64,000 nucleotides of DNA. Origin: Leptodactylus fallax (taxonomy: Eukaryota; Chordata; Amphibia; Anura; Leptodactylidae). The position numbers and the translations under genes are program-made. Under the pieces are notes generated by a model that did not search any database, was not told the origin of the DNA, and saw only the letters and a list, made by a program, of their open reading frames with translations. Of the stretch, positions 12,780 to 26,794 are shown piece after piece (the first letter of the stretch is position 1; every line of letters starts with the position of its first letter). The stretch lies in assembly GCA_947044405.1 (NCBI GenBank), contig CAMRHE010000333.1, forward strand, positions 2,046,001 through 2,110,000. The letters run 5' to 3'.

Positions 12780-15700
12780 ATGGAACTCAGTGACATCACA
12801 ATGGGGCATTGTGACATCACAATGGAACTCTGTGACATCACAATGGGGCATTGTGCCATCACAATGGAACTCTGTGACATCACAATGTGGCATTGAGACA
12901 TCACAATGGAACTCTGTGACATCACAATGGGGCATTGTGAAATCAGAATGGAACTCAGTGACATCACAATCGGGCATTGTGACATCACAATGGAACTCTG
13001 TGACATCACAATGGGGCATTGTGACATCACAATGGAACTCAGTGACATCACAATGGGGCATTGTGACAATCACAATGGAACTCTGTGACATCACAATGGG
13101 GCATTGTGACATCACAATGGAACTCAGTGACATCACAATGGGGCATTGTGACATCACATTGGAACTCAGTGACATCACAATGGGGCATTGTGACATTACA
13201 ATGGATCTCAGTGACATCACAATAGGGCATTGTGACATCACAATGTAACTTAGTGACATCACAATGGGGCATTGTGACATCACAATGGGGCATTGTGACA
13301 TCACAATGGAACTATGTGACATCACAATAGGGCATTGTGACATCACAATGGAACTCAGTGACATCAGAATGGGACATTGTGACATCACAAAGGGGCATTG
13401 TGACATCACAATAGAATTCAGTGACATCACAAAGGGGCATTGTGACATCACAATGGAACTCACTGACATCACAATGGGGCATTGTGACATCACAATGGAA
13501 CTCTGTGACATCACAATGGGGCATTGTGACATCACAAATGAACTTAGTGACATCACAATGGGGCATTGTGACATCACAATGGGGCATTGTGACATCACAA
13601 TGGAACTCACTGACATCACAATGGGGCATTGTGACATCACAATGGAACTCTGTGACATCACAATGGGGCATTGTGACATCACAAATGAACTTAGTGACAT
13701 CACAATGGGGCATTGTGACATCACAATGGTGCATTGTGACATCACAATGGAACTCTGTGAAATAACAATGGGCATTGTGACATCACAATGGAACTCTGTG
13801 ACATCACATTGGAACTCAGTGACATCACAATGGGGCATTGTGACATCATAATGGAACTCAGTGACATCACAATGGGGCATTGTGACATCACAATGGAACT
13901 CTGTGACATCACAATGGGGCATTGTGATATTACAATGGAACTCTGTGACATCACAATGGGGCATTGTGACATCATAATGGAACTCAGTGACATCACAATG
14001 GGGCATTGTGACATCACAATGGAACTCTATGACATCACAATGGCGCATTGTGCCATCACAATGGGGCACTGTGACATCACAATAGAACTCAGAGACATCA
14101 GAATGGGGCATTTTGACATCACAATAAAACTCAGTGACATCACAATGGAACTCTGTGACATCACAATGGGGCATTGTGACATCACAGTGGAACTCAGTGA
14201 CAACACAATGGGGCATTGTGACATCACAATGGAACTCAGTGACATCACAATGGGGCATTGTGACATCACAATGGTACCCAGTGACATCACAATGGGGCAT
14301 TGTGACATCACAATGGTACCCAGTGACATCACAATGGGGCATTGTGACATCACAATGGAACTCTATGACATCACAATGGGGCATTGTGCCATCACAATGG
14401 GGCATTGTGACATCACAATAGAACTCAGAGACATCACAATGGGGCATTGTGACATCACAGTGGAACTCAGTGACAACACAATGGGGCATTGTGACATCAC
14501 AATGGAACTCAGTGACATCACAATGGGGCATTGTGACATCACAATGGAACTCTATGACATCACAATGGGGCATTGTGCCCTCACAATGGGGCATTGTGAC
14601 ATCACAATAGAACTCAGAGACATCACAATGGGGCATTGTGACATCACAATAGAACTCAGAGACATCACAATGGGGCATTGTGACATCACAATGGAACTCA
14701 GTGACATCACAATGGAACTCAATGACATCACAATGGGGCATTGTGACATCATAATGGAGCTCAGTGACATCACAATGGGGCATTGTGACATCACAATGGA
14801 ACTCTGTGACATCACAATGGGGCATTGTGACATTACAATGGAACTCTGTGACATCACAATGGGGCATTGTGACATCACAATGGAACTCTGTGACATCACA
14901 ATGGGGCATTGTGACATCACAATGGAACTCTGTGACATCACAATGGGGCATTGTGAAATCACAAAAGAAGTCAGTGACATCACAATGGAACTCAGTGACA
15001 ACACAATGGGGCATTGTGACATCACAATGGGGTCATTGTGACATCACAATGGAACTTAGTGACATCACAATGGGGCATTGTGACATCACAATGGAACTCA
15101 GTGACATCAAAATGGGGCATTGTGACATTACAATGGATCTCAGTGACATCACAATAGGGCATTGTGACATCACAATGGGGTCATTGTGACATCACAATGG
15201 AACTTAGTGACATCACAATGGGGCATTGTGACATCACAATGGAACTCAGTGACATCAAAATGGGGCATTGTGACATTACAATGGATCTCAGTGACATCAC
15301 AATAGGGCATTGTGACATCACAATGGAACTTAGTGACATCACAATGGGGCATTGTGACATCACAATGGAACTATGTGACATCACAATGGAACTCAGTGAC
15401 ATCAGAATGGGGCATTTTGACATCACAAAGGGGCATTGTGACATCACAATGGAACTATGTGACATCACAATGGGGCATTGTGGCATCACATTGGAACTCA
15501 GTGACTTCACAATGGGGCATTGTGACATTACAATGGATCTCAGTGACATCACAATAGGGCATTGTGACATCACAATGGAACTTAGTGACATCACAATGGG
15601 GCATTGTGACATCACAATGGGGCATTGTGACATCACAATGGAACTAAGTGACATCACAATAGGGCATTGTGACATCACAATGGAACTCAGTGACATCAGA

Positions 15701-18700
15701 ATGGGGCATTGTGACATCACAAAGGGGCATTGTGACATCACAATAGAATTCAGTGACATCACAAAGGGGCATTGTGACATCATAATGGAACTCACTGACA
15801 TCACAATGGGGCATTGTGACATCACAATGGAACTCTGTGACATCACAATGGGGCATTGTGACATCACAAATGAACTTAGTGACATCACAATGGGGCATTG
15901 TGACATCACAATGGAACTGTGTGACATCACAATGGGGCATTGTGACATTACAATGGATCTCAATGACATCACAATAGGGCATTGTGACATCACAATGGAA
16001 CTTAGTGACATCACAATGGGGCATTGTGACATCACAATGGAACTATGTGACATCACAATAGGGCATTGTGACATCACAATGGAACTCAGTGACATCAGAA
16101 TGGGGCATTGTGGCATCACAAAGGGGCATTGTGACATCACAATAGAACTCAGTGACATCAAAAGGGGCATTGTGAGTTCACAATGGAACTCACTGACATC
16201 ACAATGATTCTCAGTGACATCACTATGGAACTCTGTGACATCATAATGGGGCATTGTGACATCACAATGGAACACTTTGACATCCCAATAGGGCATTGTG
16301 ACATCACAGTGGAACTCAGTGATATTCCAATTGGACATTGTTACATCACAATGGGGCATTTTGGCATCACAATGGAACTCAGTGACATCACAATGGGTCA
16401 TTGTGACATGACAATGTAACTCTGTGACATCACCATGGGGCATTGTGACATCACAATTGAACTCAGTGACAACACAATGGGGCATTGTGACATCACAATG
16501 GAACTCAGTGACATCACAATGGGGCATTGTGACATCACAATGGAACTCAGTGACATCACAATGGGGCATTGTGACATCACAATGGAACTCAGTGTCATCA
16601 CAATGGGGCATTGTGACATCACAATGGAACTCAGTGACATCACAATGGGGCATTGTGACATCACAATGGAACTCTGTGACATCACAATGGGGCATTGTGA
16701 CATTACAATGGATCTCAGTGACATCACAATAGGGCATTGTGACATCACAATGGAACTTAGTGACATCACAATGGGGCATTGTGACATCACAATGGGGCAT
16801 TGTGACATCACAATGGAACTATGTGAGATCACAATAGGGCATTGTGACATCACAATGGAACTCAGTGACATCAGAATGGGGCATTGTGACATCACAAAGG
16901 GGCAATGTGACATCACAATGGAACTCAGTAACATCACAATGGGGCATTGTGACATCACATTGGAACTCAGTGACATCACAATGGGGCATTGTGACATTAC
17001 AATGGATCTCAGTGACATCACAATAGGGCATTGTGACATCACAATGGGGCATTGTGACATCACAATGGAACTATGTGACATCACAATAGGGCATTGTGAC
17101 ATCACAATGGAACTCAGTGACATCAGAATGGGGCATTGTGACATCACAAAGGGACATTGTGACATCACAATAGAATTCAGTGACATCACAAAGGGGCATT
17201 GTGACATCACAATGGAACTCACTGACATCACAATGGGGCATTGTGACATCACAATGGAACTCTGTGACATCACAATGGGGCATTGTGACATCACAAATGA
17301 ACTTAGTGACATCACAATGGGGCATTGTGACATCACAATGGAACTCTGTGACATCACAATGGGGCATTGTGACATTACAATGGATCTCAGTGACATCACA
17401 ATAGGGCATTGTGACATCACAATGGAACTTAGTGACATCACAATGGGGCATTGTGACATCACAATGGAACTATGTGACATCACAATAGGGCATTGTGACA
17501 TCACAATGGAACTCTGTGACATCAGAATGGGGCATTGTGACATCACAAAGGGGCATTGTGACATCACAATAGAACTCAGTGACATCACAAAGGGGCATTG
17601 TGACATCACAATGGAACTCACTGACATCACAATGATTCTCAGTGACATCACTATGGAACTCTGTGACATCATAATGGGGCATTGTGACATCACAATGGAA
17701 CACTTTGACATCCCAATAGGGCATTGTGACATCACAGTGGAACTCAGTGATATTCCAATTGGATATTGTTACATCACAATGGGGCATTTTGGCATCACAA
17801 TGGAACTCAGTGACATCACAATGGGTCATTGTGACATGACAATGTAACTCTGTGACATCACAATGGGGCTTTTTGACATCACAATGAAACTGTGACATCA
17901 CAATGGGACATTGTGACATCACAATGAAACTGAGTGACATCACAATAGGGCATTGTGACAGCACAATGGAACTCAGTGACATCACAATGGGGCATTGTGA
18001 CATCACAATGGTTCTCAGTGACATCACAATGAAACGCTGTGACATCTCAATGGGGCATTGAGAAATCACAATGGAACTCAGTGATATCACAATGGGACAT
18101 TGTGACATCACAATTGAACTCTATGACATCACAATGGGGCATTATGCTATCACAATGGGGCTTTTTGACATCACAATGAAACTGTGACATCACAATGGGA
18201 CATTGTGACATCACAATGAAACTGAGTGACATCACAATGGGGCATTGTGACATCACAATGGAATTCAGTGACATCACAATGGTTCTCAGTGACATCACAA
18301 TGAAACGCTGTGACATCACAATGGGCCATTGAGAAATCACAATGGAACTCAGTGATATCACAATGGGGCATTGTGACATCACAATTGAACTCAGTGACAA
18401 CACAATGGGGCATTGTGACATCACAATGGGGCATTGTGCCATCACAATGGGGCATTGTGACATCACAATAGAACTCAGAGACATCACAATGGGGCATTGT
18501 GACATCACAATGGAACTTTGTGACATCACAATGGGGCATTGTGACATCACAATGGAACTCAGTGTCATCACAATGGGGCATTGTGACTTCATAATGGAAC
18601 TCAGTGACACCACAATGGGGCATTGTGACATCACAATGGAACTCTGTGACATCACAATGGGGCATTGTGGCATTAAAATGGAACTCTGTGTCATCACAAT

Positions 18701-19800
18701 CGGACATTGTGACTTCATAATGGAACTCAGTGACATCACAATGGGGCATTGTGACATCACAATGGAACTCTGTGACATCACAATGGGGCATTGTGACATC
18801 ACAATGGAACTCTGTGACATCACAATGGGGCATTGAGACATCACAATGGAACTCTGTGACATCACAATGGGGCATTGTGAAATCAGAATGGAACTCAGTG
18901 ACATCACAATCGGGCATTGTGACATCACAATGGAACTCTGTGACATCACAATGGGGCATTGTGACATCACAATGGAACTCAGTGACATCACAATAGGGCA
19001 TTGTGACAATCACAATGGAACTCTGTGACATCACAATGGGGCATTGTGACATCACAATGGAACTCAGTGACATCACAATGGGGCATTGTGACATCACATT
19101 GGAACTCAGTGACATCACAATGGGGCATTGTGACATTACAATGGATCTCAGTGACATCACAATAGGGCATTGTGACATCACAATGTAACTTAGTGACATC
19201 ACAATGGGGCATTGTGACATCACAATGGGGCATTGTGACATCACAATGGAACTATGTGACATCACAATAGGGCATTGTGACATCACAATGGAACTCAGTG
19301 ACATCAGAATGGGACATTGTGACATCACAAAGGGGCATTGTGACATCACAATAGAATTCAGTGACATCACAAAGGGGCATTGTGACATCACAATGGAACT
19401 CACTGACATCACAATGGGGCATTGTGACATCACAATGGAACTCTGTGACATCACAATGGGGCATTGTGACATCACAAATGAACTTAGTGACATCACAATG
19501 GGGCATTGTGACATCACAATGGGGCATTGTGACATCACAATGGAACTCACTGACATCACAATGGGGCATTGTGACATCACAATGGAACTCTGTGACATCA
19601 CAATGGGGCATTGTGACATCACAAATGAACTTAGTGACATCACAATGGGACATTGTGACATCACAATGGGGCATTGTGACATCACAATGGAACTCTGTGA
19701 AATAACAATGGGCATTGTGACATCACAATGGAACTCTGTGACATCACAATGGGGCATTGTGACATCACATTGGAACTCAGTGACATCACAATGGGGCATT
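12780..19800. repeat. Long-range satellite duplication, offset 5940 bp
   Basis: The stretch about 12780-13860 recurs at about 18720-19800 with the same order of rare variants, including a lone GACAATCACAATGG (13066 and 19006), the ATGTAACTTAG variant and the ACAAATGAACTTAG variant. The offset is 5940 bp over most of the stretch. Flanking stretches also match but with slightly different offsets (for example 5961), so dimers were gained or lost after the duplication. Confidence 0.8.
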
Positions 19801-19899
19801 GTGACATCATAATGGAACTCAGTGACATCACAATGGGGGATTGTGACATCACAATGGAACTCTGTGACATCACAATGGGGCATTGTGACATCACAATGG

Positions 19900-22342
19900 A
19901 ACTCAGTGACATCACAATGGGGCATTGTGACATCACAATGGTACCCAGTGACATCACAATGGGGCATTGTGACATCACAATGGTACCCAGTGACATCACA
20001 ATGGGGCATTGTGACATCACAATGGAACTCTATGACATCACAATGGGGCATTGTGCCATCACAATGGGGCATTGTGACATCACAATAGAACTCAGAGACA
20101 TCACAATGGGGCATTGTGACATCACAGTGGAACTCAGTGACAACACAATGGGGCATTGTGACATCACAATGGAACTCAGTGACATCACAATGGGGCATTG
20201 TGACATCACAATGGAACTCTATGACATCACAATGGGGCATTGTGCCCTCACAATGGGGCATTGTGACATCACAATAGAACTCAGAGACATCACAATGGGG
20301 CATTGTGACATCACAATAGAACTCAGAGACATCACAATGGGCATTGTGACATCACAATGGAACTCAGTGACATCACAATGGAACTCAATGACATCACAAT
20401 GGGGCATTGTGACATCATAATGGAGCTCAGTGACATCACAATGGGGCATTGTGACATCACAATGGAACTCTGTGACATCACAATGGGGCATTGTGACATT
20501 ACATTGGAACTCTGTGACATCACAATGGGGCATTGTGACATCACAATGGAACTCTGTGACATCACAATGGGGCATTGTGACATCACAATGGAACTCTGTG
20601 ACATCACAATGGGGCATTGTGACATCACAAAAGAAGTCAGTGACATCACAATGGAACTCAGTGACAACACAATGGGGCATTGTGACATCACAATGGGGTC
20701 ATTGTGACATCACAATGGAACTTAGTGACATCACAATGGGGCATTGTGACATAACAATGGGGTATTGTGACATCACGATGGAACTCTGTGACATCACAAT
20801 GGGGCATTGTGGCATCTCAATGGAACTCAGTGGCATCACAAAGGGGCATTGTGACATCTCAATGAAACTCTGTGACATCACAATGGGGCATTGTGAATCA
20901 GAATGGAACTCAGTGACATCACAATGGGGCATTGTGACATAACAATAGAACTCAGTGACATCACAATGGAACTCTATGACATCACAATGCAACTCAGTGA
21001 CATCACAATGGGGCATTGTGCCATCACAATGGGGCACTGTGACATCACAATAGAACTCAGAGACATCAGAATGGGGCATTTTGACATCACAATAAAACTC
21101 AGTGACATCACAATGGAAGTCTGTGACATCACAATGGGGCATTGTGACATCACAGTGGAACTCAGTGACAACACAATGGGGCATTGTGACATCACAATGG
21201 AACTCAGTGACATCACAATGGGGCATTGTGACATCACAATGGTACCCAGTGACATCACAATGGGGCATTGTGACATCACAATGGTACCCAGTGACATCAC
21301 AATGGGGCATTGTGACATCACAATGGAACTCTATGACATCACAATGGGGCATTGTGCCATCACAATGGGGCATTGTGACATCACAATAGAACTCAGAGAC
21401 ATCACAATGGGGCATTGTGACATCACAGTGGAACTCAGTGACAACACAATGGGGCATTGTGACATCACAATGGAACTCAGTGACATCACAATGGGGCATT
21501 GTGACATCACAATGGAACCCAGTGACATCACAATGGGGCATTGTGACATCACAATGGAACTCTATGACATCACAATGGGGCATTGTGCCCTCACAATGGG
21601 GCATTGTGACATCACAATAGAACTCAGAGACATCACAATGGGGCATTGTGACATCACAATAGAACTCAGAGACATCACAATGGGCATTGTGACATCACAA
21701 TGGAACTCAGTGACATCACAATGGAACTCAATGACATCACAATGGGGCATTGTGACATCATAATGGAGCTCAGTGACATCACAATGGGGCATTGTGACAT
21801 CACAATGGAACTCTGTGACATCACAATGGGGCATTGTGACATTACATTGGAACTCTGTGACATCACAATGGGGCATTGTGACATCACAATGGAACTCTGT
21901 GACATCACAATGGGGCATTGTGACATCACAATGGAACTCTGTGACATCACAATGGGGCATTGTGACATCACAAAAGAAGTCAGTGACATCACAATGGAAC
22001 TCAGTGACAACACAATGGGGCATTGTGACATCACAATGGGGTCATTGTGACATCACAATGGAACTTAGTGACATCACAATGGGGCATTGTGACATAACAA
22101 TGGGGTATTGTGACATCACGATGGAACTCTGTGACATCACAATGGGGCATTGTGGCATCTCAATGGAACTCAGTGGCATCACAAAGGGGCATTGTGACAT
22201 CTCAATGAAACTCTGTGACATCACAATGGGGCATTGTGAATCAGAATGGAACTCAGTGACATCACAATGGGGCATTGTGACATAACAATAGAACTCAGTG
22301 ACATCACAATGGAACTCTATGACATCACAATGCAACTCAGTG
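19900..22342. repeat. Recent satellite duplication, offset 1343 bp
   Basis: Sequence from about 20100 to 20998 recurs from about 21443 to 22341, apparently identical over more than 700 bp (for example 20430-20942 versus 21773-22285). The offset of 1343 bp is one base short of 64 monomers. Both copies contain the same one-base deletion (ATGGGCATTG at 20336 and 21679), so the deletion predates this duplication. Confidence 0.85.
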
Positions 22343-23795
22343 ATATCACAATGGGGCATTGTGACATCACAATGGAACTCCGAGACATTCCAACAGGGCA
22401 TTGTCACATCGCATTGTGGTATTGTGACATCACAATGGAACTCAGTCACATCACAATGGGGCATTGTAACATCACAATGGAATTTAGTGAAATCACAATG
22501 AATCTCAGTGACATCACAATGATTCTCAGTGACATCACTATGGAACTCTGTGACATCATAATGGGGCATTGTGACATCACAATGGAACACTTTGACATCC
22601 CAATAGGGCATTGTGACATCACAGTGGAACTCAGTGATATTCCAATTGGACATTGTTACATCACAATGGGGCATTTTGGCATCACAATGGAACTCAGTGA
22701 CATCACAATGGGTCATTGTGACATGACAATGTAACTCTGTGACATCACAATGGGGCTTTTTGACATCACAATGAAACTGTGACATCACAATGGGACATTG
22801 TGACATCACAATGAAACTGAGTGACATCACAATGGGGCATTGTGACAGCACAATGGAACTCAGTGACATCACAATGGGGTATTGTGACATCACAATGGAA
22901 TTCAGTGACATCACAATGGTTCTCAGTGACATCACAATGAAACGCTGTGACATCTCAATGGGGCATTCAGAAATCACAATGGAACTCAGTGATATCACAA
23001 TGGGGCATTGTGACATCACAATTGAACTCAGTGACAACACAATGGGGCATTGTGACATGACAATGTAACTCTGTGACATCACAATGGGGCTTTTTGACAT
23101 CACAATGAAACTGTGACATCACAATGGGACATTGTGACATCACAATGAAACTGAGTGACATCACAATGGGGCATTGTGACATCACAATGGAATTCAGTGA
23201 CATCACAATGGTTCTCAGTGACATCACAATGAAACGCTGTGACATCACAATGGGCCATTGAGAAATCACAATGGAACTCAGTGATATCACAATGGGGCAT
23301 TGTGACATCACAATTGAACTCAGTGACAACACAATGGGGCATTGTGACATCACAATGGAACCCAGTGACATCACAATGGGGCATTGTGACATCACACTGG
23401 AACTCTATGACATCACAATGGGGCATTGTGCCATCACAATGGGGCATTGTGACATCACAATAGAACTCAGAGACATCACAATGGGGCATTGTGACATCAC
23501 AATGGAACTCAGTGACATCACAATGGAACTCAGTGACATCACAATGGGGCATTGTGACATCACATTGGAACTCAGTGACATCACAATGGGGCATTGTGAC
23601 ATTACAATGGATCTCAGTGACATCACAATAGGGCATTGTGACATCACAATGGAACTTAGTGACATCACAATGGGGCATTGTGACATCACAATGGAACTTA
23701 GTGACATCCCAATGGGGCATTGTGACATCACAATGGGGCATTGTGGCATCACAATGGAACTCAGTGACATCATAATGGGGCATTGTGACATCACC

Positions 23796-24020
23796 TATGC
23801 GGCCTAAGCGGAGATCATTACACACATAGAACTGAAATGTCTTTCTGCCTGTTATATCTCCCCCTCCCCCCTCCTCTGCTATGTCTTATCTGTCTGTCTA
23901 CTATCAATGTAATGCCTCTTACCTTGGAACATTCCTTTACATGTTGTATTTGTATTTGTATCTGCTTATCTTTGCTGCTGTAACACACTGAATTTCCCCA
24001 TTGTGGTACTATTAAAGGAC

Positions 24021-24081
<61 letters not shown>
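23796..24081 (+). mobile_element. Probable LINE (L2/CR1-like) 3' end with ATT tail
   Basis: After the satellite stops comes a pyrimidine-rich stretch and then CTGAATTTCCCCATTGTGG and ATTAAAGGAC, which resembles the 3' terminal region of vertebrate L2/CR1-type LINEs. It ends in a perfect (ATT)n tract (about 24020-24080). No coding part of the LINE is present. The family call rests on this tail only. Confidence 0.5.
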
Positions 24082-24082
<1 letters not shown>

Positions 24083-24646
24083 GAATGGAGTGGGAAGCAG
24101 ACAGCTCTGTTCCCTGTGTATTGGCCAGACCAGGTACTGCAGATGTAAGTGATTCACTTTCACCACTACATAGAGAATTGAATTGTCTGCTTCCTGCTCC
24201 ATTCTTTGTGTTTCAGCTGCTAAGAAACATTTTACCTGATGTTAGTGATCTTTCTTTAGGTCATCCAATATTTTTAGCCTGGAAAACCTTTTAACGTCTT
24301 CCTCACCAGTGGTCTTGAGCACAGAAAGGATTAATGTCAGTATCCCTGATGGTCTAGAGCAGAGGCAAGGTTAATGTTCAAATCCTTGGTAGACTTGGGC
24401 AATGTCTACCATGTTTCTCCTGTAATAATAACACATTCATAGACTGGCAAAGTGTTTTCAGTGAAGAGTCACTTCATGCAATTTAAGAACATATACGTCT
24501 ATGTGGCCAGGTCTATGCCAGTGAGACTACTGAACATATAGATAGCCACAAATCTATGATTCTCATGGTAAAAGGGGTATTTCAGTTTTTAATTAATCTT
24601 AATTCAATTAATTATAGAATGCAATAGCATACGTTTTCTAATATAC
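24082..24646. other. Anonymous sequence, no gene recognised
   Basis: No recognisable coding, RNA or terminal-repeat signal. Confidence 0.5.
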
Positions 24647-24698
24647 AGTGCCTTTCAAAAGTATTCATACCCCTTGAACTTTTTCACATTTTGTCACC
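24647..24698 (+). mobile_element. Tc1 terminal repeat stub cut by the provirus
   Basis: After TATA the sequence reads CAGTGCCTTTCAAAAGTATT and continues with a typical Tc1 terminus (CCCCTTGAAC, CACATTTTGTCACC). It stops abruptly where the LTR begins. No rest of this element was found beyond the other LTR. Confidence 0.7.
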
Positions 24699-25089
24699 TG
24701 TGAGCGCAATCCGCTCTAAGTATCGTCGTATTGAAGTCCAAATTCATAAAGTTGATGTATGAGCTAGCTCAGAGAGAGAGACACACACACATATGCAGTT
24801 ATTGTGTATATAGTGGGTTATGCTTTAATGGAGGGAAAAATGTAGTTTTAAGTACATTGTAGACAGGTCGGGTTACTGTAATTAGCATAACATGATTGGT
24901 GGCAAAGTTGTAAAAATAGTTCTGGCACATGGCTATTGGATAAGAGACAAAAGAGGGGCCGCATCCCCTTAAGCCATCTGGTGGGGGATGAGCTCTCAGG
25001 ACAAAGAGGAATGTAAAATGGTTATAGGTATGGCCCACATGGCCCTGGAATCCAAAATGGAGGATACAATAGCGGAGTCATCCTCCACA
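24699..25089 (-). repeat. Proviral 3' LTR
   Basis: On the minus strand it starts TGTGGAGGATGACTCC and ends GCGCTCACA, the usual TG...CA ends. It matches the LTR at 37846-38238 with scattered substitutions and small indels. Confidence 0.9.
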
Positions 25090-25102
25090 TTTCCCTCCTT
25101 TT
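25090..25102 (-). other. Polypurine tract of the provirus
   Basis: Minus-strand AAAAGGAGGGAAA lies directly against the 3' LTR, where a retrovirus primes plus-strand DNA synthesis. Confidence 0.8.
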
Positions 25103-25399
25103 GTAAATGATATAACCCATACCCAGGGTACATTAGGATCTGCTAATCAGATCCTGAGGACTTTTATGTAGAATTCACCTCATTCCCCATGGATATGTTA
25201 TACCATTTACATACCTATCGGTCTAATACACTCAGAGGGATGCCTTCACCGTCATGTCCTTCAGTGTATCCAACCAGCCTTACAACCTGCAAACCCACTA
25301 TCTTGGGTTTGTACCTCTTTCTAGCAAGTTTCTTTACAAGTCAGAATATAAACTTTATAGTCAAATAGATGCAAAAACACAGCAATAATATTTGAAATA

Positions 25400-26533
25400 T
25401 TCCCTGCAATATTCCCATAAACCATCCACCTAATCCCTTAAACCAATTGGCAGGATTTAAGAATGAAAAGGTATCTGACCACCAACTGTCCTGTGTCCTG
25501 TGATGTTCTTTGATTCATTTCTCTCTAAGTTCTCTGACCTTATCAATCCCTGCCCACACTTGAAGATTCCCTTCAGAGTTGATATAGTGGCAACATGAAG
25601 GTCCGATAATCTGACACATTACCCCTGTGCTGCTGTGAGGTAGTCGAGGACTATGGTGTGTTGATTGCTGACTATTATGAGTTGTCCTTATATCGTATTA
25701 GTGGCATTCAACAGGCCTAGAATGGTGTATATCTGCTCATCTAAATAATCGGTAGATTCTACTAACTTGTCCCAAGTTTGCATAACCATGGGATACAAGA
25801 GTATCGTGCTGATGATTCTGTTACTTGTACCCATTGAAACCACATGGAGTCGCCCATCTTTCCTAGGGTGATTGTCTGCTGCACGCTTGTACAAAGTATG
25901 ACGGGGTATTATCTCAGGTTTCACATGTTCATGGGCAATTATGAAGGTGGCTGGTGTCAGTCTAGCTAGAGTACAAGTCCCCTCTTCCCCTGGGGGTAGC
26001 CACTTGTATGTTTGATGACCACATACTAGATATACATCCTTGGGCAATATGCATGCTTTCCGAAGCTGAACTAGGCAATAGAGGTAAATAAAAAGTCGCT
26101 CCATGGGGGTTTTGCACACCACTTATCCCCCGTCTCTATGTTTCTTTGGGGTCCGGTGCCCTGTATCAGACACCCTTGACTATCCTTAACTAGTCCCCGT
26201 TCTATTGAGGAATTGTGCTCTGGACAACCCTGTATTCCCTCTGTAAACCATCTGTCACTATCTTGTAAGGGGTCATGAATCTTTTTCTTAAAAATGAAAT
26301 CCACTTTACCTGACCTAACAATAGAGGTGCTTGGCAGATATTTAGCTCTTTTGTGGGAATGATACCGGCATGATATGGGACTTTGGATTTATGTTCAAGT
26401 TTTCCTTTTTCCAATCATACCACTTGCTTGGTCTCCCTGTCAGGTTTAGCTGTAACCATGGGAGGGTCACCCAACCTGATGTCAGAATTGGAACAAAGTG
26501 ATTATTACTGATGTTCATTCCCTTATAAGTCAC
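25400..26533 (-). pseudogene. Degenerate retroviral env
   Basis: Broken frames in the env position, between integrase and the 3' LTR. The most readable piece (26122-25688) carries a Cys-rich surface-to-transmembrane junction region with a basic LYKRA stretch, and ends in a heptad-like part. Downstream, in a shifted frame near 25580-25640, a C-x6-CC arrangement can be read, the disulfide motif of gamma/epsilon-type transmembrane subunits. Multiple frameshifts and stops separate the pieces. No functional envelope protein could be made from this copy. Confidence 0.7.
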
Positions 26534-26794
26534 TGGACTCCACGATAATTATGAAAACAGGAGTCATTAAGTGAAAAACTCATCTAGGTCAAGAGGGAGT
26601 GCTAGATAAAACATAGTCTTTGCAGAACCAGGGCTGTGAGTACAAGTCCAACAATCCCTGGGTTCTTCCTACTCATCCTAGTTAACAGTTAACACCTGAT
26701 GGTGTTTAATCAATTTATTGTCCCATTCTTCTTTTAGAACAAGCTCACTGGTTGTGTCACCAGGGCTATGATCACCAGTAGGCACCAGATCCTT

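Larger units (their letters stand above)
5620..23795. repeat. 18-kb satellite array, 21-bp monomer in 42-bp dimers
   Basis: The whole stretch is built from a 21-bp monomer. Every monomer shares the core GACATCACAATGG. Type A continues GGCATTGT; type B continues AACTCAGT or AACTCTGT. The two types mostly alternate, giving a 42-bp dimer, but runs of A-A and B-B occur. By length this is roughly 865 monomers. Single-base variants (ATTACAATGG, ATCAGAATGG, ATAACAATGG) recur in blocks, showing that kilobase pieces were duplicated together. Most copies differ by only a few bases. Open frames run for hundreds of codons on both strands and in several frames because 21 is divisible by 3; I do not treat these as genes. 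Confidence 0.98.

Noticed and set aside
5620..23795. Dozens of ORFs of 60-934 codons in the satellite on both strands
   Set aside because: They are the same 7- or 14-residue words read in different frames of a 21-bp repeat, with no start context, splice pattern or family similarity.
5620..23795. CRISPR-like regular array
   Set aside because: There are no unique spacers: the whole 21-bp unit is repeated, and the genome is eukaryotic.
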